From Nonomuraea wenchangensis (GTDB lineage: Bacteria; Actinomycetota; Actinomycetes; Streptosporangiales; Streptosporangiaceae), in the NCBI RefSeq assembly GCF_900111685.1, contig NZ_FOHX01000028.1, positions 41,789-105,788 of the forward strand: 64,000 bases of DNA. The letters run 5' to 3'. Below are positions 61,157 through 64,000 of the stretch, one piece after another (the stretch's first letter is position 1; each line of letters starts with the position of its first letter). The notes below the pieces were generated by a model, which was given only the letters and a program-made list of their open reading frames with translations, searched no databases and had not been told where the DNA came from. A program made the translations under genes and the position numbers.

Positions 61157-61675
61157 TCAGAAGCGCCAGCGGGTCGCGGTCAGGCCGTCCGAGCCGTAGC
61201 CATAGGCCCGAAGCGGCGTGATCCTGTAGAAGCCGTACTCCGGGGAGCCGGGCAGGCCGTCGTCGTGGATGCGGCCGCCGCGCAGCGACAAGGACCATCC
61301 GTACTTTGTCAGGAAGGCGTCGGTCACCTCCTGCTGCCGCGCCGGGTCCAGGACGGGGACGGCCGTGCCTTCGAGGACGAGGTCGAGATCCGGGCCGGCG
61401 ACGGTGAGGACGCAGTGGCCGCTGTGGGCGAGGTTCCTGCCTTTGCGAGAGCCGGGCCGGGTGGTGAAGCACACGCTCTCATCGGCCCAGACGGGCATCA
61501 GCGGCATGGCGTGCGGGCGTCCGTCGGGGCGTACGGTGGACAGCCAGGCTTTCGGCGCCCGCTGCAGGCAGGCCCGGGCCTGCGCCCAGGGTTTCACGGT
61601 CGTCGCGTCGGTGCTCATCGGTGTCGCGTCGGCGTCGCTGAACAGCAGTTCGGCGACGGGTGTCGGTGCGGGCAT
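61157..61675 (-). CDS. Second PPOX-fold protein
   Basis: A 172-residue split-barrel protein (KAWLSTVRPDGRPHAMPLMP, CFTTRPGSRKGRNLAHSGHC). It probably binds FMN or F420 and is not closely similar to the protein at 59.4 kb. It lies 38 bases after the frameshifted DUF899 gene on the same strand; both may be under the divergent HxlR regulator. Confidence 0.85.
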   Translation of the reverse strand: MPAPTPVAELLFSDADATPMSTDATTVKPWAQARACLQRAPKAWLSTVRPDGRPHAMPLMPVWADESVCFTTRPGSRKGRNLAHSGHCVLTVAGPDLDLVLEGTAVPVLDPARQQEVTDAFLTKYGWSLSLRGGRIHDDGLPGSPEYGFYRITPLRAYGYGSDGLTATRWRF

Positions 61676-61713
61676 GGCGGAGGTCTCCCCTTCGGGTCGG
61701 TCGTGGGCCGGGG

Positions 61714-62366
61714 TCAGGAGCCGTACTCGTCATGCAGGCGCCACCACTGGTAGGGGGCGCTCTGCGGCCGGCCTTCAGGGGAGTCCTCCCACTGCTCCTG
61801 ACGTCCGTACGGCGTCAGGTCGAGGAGGGTCCAGTTGCTGCCGAGCCGTTCGACGCCCCGGCCGGTGGTGGTGTAGGTGCGGTAGACGTCCTCGCCGTCG
61901 CGCAGGAAGACGTTCAGGGCGAAGCCGTCGCCCGCCCCCATGTCGTGGTTGAAGGCGCCGTCCGGGGCGGCGTACCAGGGATGTCCCAGCCCATGCGCCG
62001 CCGGTACGGCAGGATCTCGGCCAGCGGGCCGGTGGAGACCAGCGCCAGCGACACGTCGCGGGCGTGCAGGTGGGCCGGATGGCCGAGGTTGTCGACGAAC
62101 ATCGAGCAACCTGAGCAGAAGTCGCCGGCTCCGTGCCACATGAAGGAGTACACGATGAGCTGGCTGCGTCCTTCGAAGAGGCCCGGGAGGCTTGCGGTGC
62201 CGTCCGGGCCGTCGAAGCGGTAGGTCCTGCCCACGGGGACCATCGGCAGGCGGCGGCGTTCGGCGGCCAGGGCGTCCTGGGCGCGCGTGAGCCGCTTCTC
62301 CTTGTCCAGCAGCGCATCCCGTGCGCTGCGCCACTCCTGGTCGGAGACGATCGGGGGTCGGGTCAT
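61714..62366 (-). pseudogene. DUF899 thioredoxin-like protein with a one-base frameshift
   Basis: From ATG 62366 the protein reads PPIVSDQEWRSARDALLDKE, then SFMWHGAGDFCSGCSMFVDN, the DUF899 thioredoxin-like motif with its CxxC. At RRMGWDIP (around 61980) the frame goes wrong. The expected continuation (WYAAPDGAFNHDMGAGDGFA to the C-terminal YQWWRLHDEYGS at 61714) is intact one frame over. A missing base before TGGTAC explains it. This is either a real single-base deletion or a sequencing error; all else looks functional. Confidence 0.8.
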
Positions 62367-62384
62367 CCGGCACTCCTCGCGAGG

Positions 62385-62399
62385 CTTTCTTAAGGAAAG
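62385..62399. promoter_or_regulatory. Palindrome 1 of a twin operator (HxlR/DUF899 promoter)
   Basis: CTTTCTTAAGGAAAG is a 15-base near-palindrome 19 bases upstream of the DUF899 start. A similar palindrome lies 41 bases away. Confidence 0.6.
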
Positions 62400-62425
62400 G
62401 GACTGCTCGCACCGTAGCCGATTAA

Positions 62426-62440
62426 CTTCCTTGAGGGAAG
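62426..62440. promoter_or_regulatory. Palindrome 2 of the twin operator
   Basis: CTTCCTTGAGGGAAG is related to CTTTCTTAAGGAAAG and is set 41 bases from it centre to centre, about four helical turns. It lies just upstream of the HxlR -10 element, so HxlR would repress its own gene and the divergent one. Confidence 0.6.
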
Positions 62441-62449
62441 TCAGTCGGC

Positions 62450-62455
62450 TACGCT
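62450..62455 (+). promoter_or_regulatory. -10 element of leaderless hxlR-type promoter
   Basis: TACGCT ends six bases before ATG 62462, and no ribosome site lies between. The transcript probably starts at the ATG. Confidence 0.45.
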
Positions 62456-62461
62456 GACCGC

Positions 62462-62944
62462 ATGCAGCGCACCCGGTTCGACGACATGGCCTGCTCCATC
62501 GCCCGCACCCTGGACGTCATCGGCGAGCCCTGGTCCCCGCTGATCCTGCGGGACGTCTACGTCGGCATCGCCCGCTTCGACGAGCTCCAGCGCGACCTCG
62601 GCATCTCGAGCAAGGTGCTCAGCGAACGGCTGAAGTGGCTCATCGGCCACGACGTCCTGGAACGCCGCGAGTACTCCCGACGCCCGCCGCGCCACGAGTA
62701 CGTCCTCACCCAGAAAGGCCGGGAGCTGTGCGACCTGCTGCTGGTGATGGCCCGCTGGGGCGACCGCTGGACGGCAGGGACGTCGGGGCCGCCCGTCCTG
62801 TACCGGCACCACGCCTGTGGCCAGATCGGCCATGTGGAACTGCACTGCTCGGTCTGCGGGCAGCCGATGCGCGCCACGGACGTCGACGTCCTGCCCGGCC
62901 CCGGTTCCGAGGAGAACATGCGTGCCGGTGCCGCTGGGGACTAG
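62462..62944 (+). CDS. HxlR-family transcriptional regulator
   Basis: A 160-residue winged-helix regulator of the HxlR/DUF24 type (CSIARTLDVIGEPWSPLILR, GISSKVLSERLKWLIGHDVL, RPPRHEYVLTQKGRELC). Two Cys pairs near the end (YRHHACGQIGHVELHCSVCG) suggest a zinc or redox-sensing site. It is divergent from the DUF899 and PPOX genes with a twin palindrome between, which points to redox control of those genes. Confidence 0.89.
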   Translation: MQRTRFDDMACSIARTLDVIGEPWSPLILRDVYVGIARFDELQRDLGISSKVLSERLKWLIGHDVLERREYSRRPPRHEYVLTQKGRELCDLLLVMARWGDRWTAGTSGPPVLYRHHACGQIGHVELHCSVCGQPMRATDVDVLPGPGSEENMRAGAAGD

Positions 62945-62974
62945 CGAGCCAGGAACCGCCCGACGCGCGGGTGC

Positions 62975-63180
62975 ATGGCCCTTGGCCGGCAAGCAACCGG
63001 CTGCCAGTTCGTTCGCCACGCCGCGCCGTTCCTGCCCCAGCCGTACCGCAAACAGCACGTTGCAGGCTCTGGTCATCCACCCCGGAGCGGCGATGACCAA
63101 CCTCCAGCAGCACGGCCGAAGGGACGGCCTGGCCCTCGCCGTACGCGGCGATCAGCCCCCACGTGCGGTCGGGCCGGTTC
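62975..63180 (+). pseudogene. Relic of an SDR oxidoreductase
   Basis: One plus-strand frame contains TLQALVIHPGAAMTNLQQHG, the strand and HPG turn that follow the catalytic helix of SDR enzymes, preceded by a degraded stretch. Flanking frames are broken and no start exists. An intact SDR gene starts 0.6 kb downstream, so this may be a duplicate in decay. The rest of 62945-63321 shows no gene. Confidence 0.5.
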
Positions 63181-63321
63181 ATCGGCCCAGCCGGACGCGA
63201 CCAGACCTCCGGCACCCCCCAAACCCGCCAAACTCCCCAAGGGCACAGAGTGCGCGACGCGTCCGACACAAGCCCAGGTCAAGCACCCGACCCGCAGGCT
63301 GGGGAACCCTGTCGGTACCCC

Positions 63322-63744
63322 TCACCGCAAAGTCATGGGCGGCGCCGCGGGCCGGCCTGCTTGCGTGGCGACGTCCCGGTCCGCGATGTACGTGCAGCCG
63401 CTGGCCGGGCTTCCCGTCGAGGCGATGACCGCGTCGAGGCGGTCACGGGTACGGGTCAACCCGGCGATCTGGGCGTCGATGCGGTCGCGTTCGGCGAACA
63501 GCCGGGCCCGGGACTCCGGAGTGCTGACCTTGGCCTCGACGCAGGGCAGCAGCTCGGCGATGGTCCGGCTGGACAGGCCGGCCGCGTAGAGCATCTGGAT
63601 CAGGTCGACCCGGTCGACCACCGACTCGGGATAGTGGCGCTGCCCGGAGCCGCTCCGGTTCGCCTTCAGCAGCCCCTGCTCCTCGTAGTAGCGCAGGGCC
63701 CGCACGCTGACGCCCGTCCGCGCCGCCAGATCGCCGATCCGCAC
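63322..63744 (-). CDS. MerR-family transcriptional regulator
   Basis: A 140-residue MerR protein with the N-terminal winged helix VRIGDLAARTGVSVRALRYY followed by EEQGLLKANRSGSGQRHYPE and a coiled-coil dimer helix (about 75-120). GTG 63744 is chosen because GGAGG lies a few bases upstream; an ATG at 63756 is an alternative. It is divergent from an SDR gene whose promoter has the long spacer that MerR proteins act on. Confidence 0.88.
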   Translation of the reverse strand: MRIGDLAARTGVSVRALRYYEEQGLLKANRSGSGQRHYPESVVDRVDLIQMLYAAGLSSRTIAELLPCVEAKVSTPESRARLFAERDRIDAQIAGLTRTRDRLDAVIASTGSPASGCTYIADRDVATQAGRPAAPPMTLR

Positions 63745-63764
63745 CGTGACCTCCATCACAACAC

Positions 63765-63796
63765 TTGCCTCTGACGTCAACGTCAGGTTCTAGCGT
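63765..63796 (+). promoter_or_regulatory. MerR-type promoter with a 20-bp spacer and central palindrome
   Basis: A -35 like TTGCCT (63765-63770) and a -10 TAGCGT (63791-63796) are 20 bases apart. The perfect inverted repeat CTGACGT-CA-ACGTCAG (63771-63786) fills the spacer. This is the classic layout for MerR activation by DNA distortion. The -10 ends seven bases before the SDR ATG, so the transcript is leaderless. Confidence 0.75.
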
Positions 63797-63803
63797 AGGC
63801 GGC

Positions 63804-64000
63804 ATGCAGATCAACGGAGCACATGTGCTGGTCACCGGCGCCAACCGCGGCCTGGGACGGCAGTTCGTCCTGTCCCTCATGGAGCGCGGCGCCGGCAAGG
63901 TGTACGCCACCGCCCGCCGCCCGGACCTCATCGACGTACCGGGGGCCGTCCCGCTGCGCCTCGACATCACCGATCCGGCATCGGTCGCCGCCGCCGCGGC
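63804..64000 (+). CDS. SDR-family oxidoreductase (5' part only)
   Basis: The gene starts at ATG 63804 and runs off the window. About 65 residues are visible, with the first Rossmann strand and glycine motif VLVTGANRGLGRQFVLSLME, the second strand with VYATARRPD, and RLDITDPASV (the Asp that contacts adenine). It is a classical NAD(P)-dependent short-chain dehydrogenase under MerR control. The catalytic Tyr/Lys would lie outside the window. Confidence 0.88.
   Translation, partial: MQINGAHVLVTGANRGLGRQFVLSLMERGAGKVYATARRPDLIDVPGAVPLRLDITDPASVAAAA

Noticed and set aside
62441..63100. Minus-strand frame overlapping the HxlR gene and beyond
   Set aside because: It is antisense to HxlR motifs. 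Its apparent good composition beyond 62944 reflects the SDR relic on the plus strand.
1..64000. CRISPR arrays, rRNA genes, complete tRNA genes, replication origin
   Set aside because: I saw no regularly spaced repeats, no rRNA segments, and no full tRNA cloverleaf; only two 3' tRNA relics were found.

Overview
The window looks like a piece of a large, high-GC actinobacterial chromosome. It has pervasive G/C at third codon positions, many GTG and TTG starts, four-base stop/start overlaps (GTGA, ATGA), several leaderless-looking promoters, many regulators and many secreted carbohydrate-active proteins. Protein families such as the DUF574-type SAM methyltransferase and the ThuA/sorbosone-dehydrogenase giant point to a soil actinomycete, perhaps Streptosporangiales (Nonomuraea-like). 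The order-level guess is inference, since no rRNA or other taxonomic marker is present.

Layout. (1) 1-4.6 kb: the start of a sugar ABC transporter (permease and binding lipoprotein, minus strand), divergent from a GntR/FCD regulator, a DJ-1/PfpI protein and an alpha/beta hydrolase. (2) 4.6-14.2 kb: a patchwork region. It holds a tRNA-Trp-like 3' relic, a tiny Cys/Ser/Thr-rich peptide gene that resembles an orphan RiPP precursor, a secreted CE1-like esterase with a CBM2, a divergent pair bounded by an exact 17-bp inverted repeat (a membrane XRE protein with a glycosidase-like outer domain that lacks the expected catalytic acids, plus a small secreted protein), two abutting transposase relics, and a secreted sialidase with three tandem carbohydrate-binding repeats downstream of a LacI relic and a palindrome. 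(3) 14.3-25.2 kb: a coupled PhyH dioxygenase/AraC pair, then a co-oriented minus-strand block ROK regulator, 1670-aa ThuA/glucose-dehydrogenase-like protein, WxL-like surface protein, DUF916 protein and a CopC-like anchored protein. This reads as a cell-surface carbohydrate module. (4) 25.2-28.7 kb: debris (ABC ATPase relic, SDR relic, tRNA-Met-like relic) around an intact methyltransferase and a secreted unknown. (5) 28.7-42.8 kb: a catabolic region. A LigB-type dioxygenase faces its MarR regulator, an aldehyde dehydrogenase faces an IclR regulator, and a tightly overlapping Liv-type ABC importer, amidase, aryl-alcohol dehydrogenase and second aldehyde dehydrogenase follow. An IS200/IS605-type TnpB element is inserted between the last two. 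(6) 42.8-57 kb: oxidoreductases and regulators, three paralogous metallo-beta-lactamase-fold hydrolases, a LAL-type LuxR giant, a frameshifted FUSC protein, a type-B carboxylesterase and a RidA protein. (7) 57-64 kb: stress/regulatory genes (DinB, SRPBCC, ECF sigma factor with SnoaL tail, two PPOX-fold proteins, frameshifted DUF899, HxlR), then a MerR regulator facing an SDR gene that runs off the end.

The strongest unusual signals are the IR-bounded XRE/pseudo-glycosidase cassette, the candidate orphan RiPP peptide, the TnpB insertion whose end hairpin supplies the stop codon of the upstream dehydrogenase, the ROK/ThuA/WxL/DUF916 surface block, and several well-formed operators (IclR repeats, HxlR twin palindromes, MerR long-spacer promoter).
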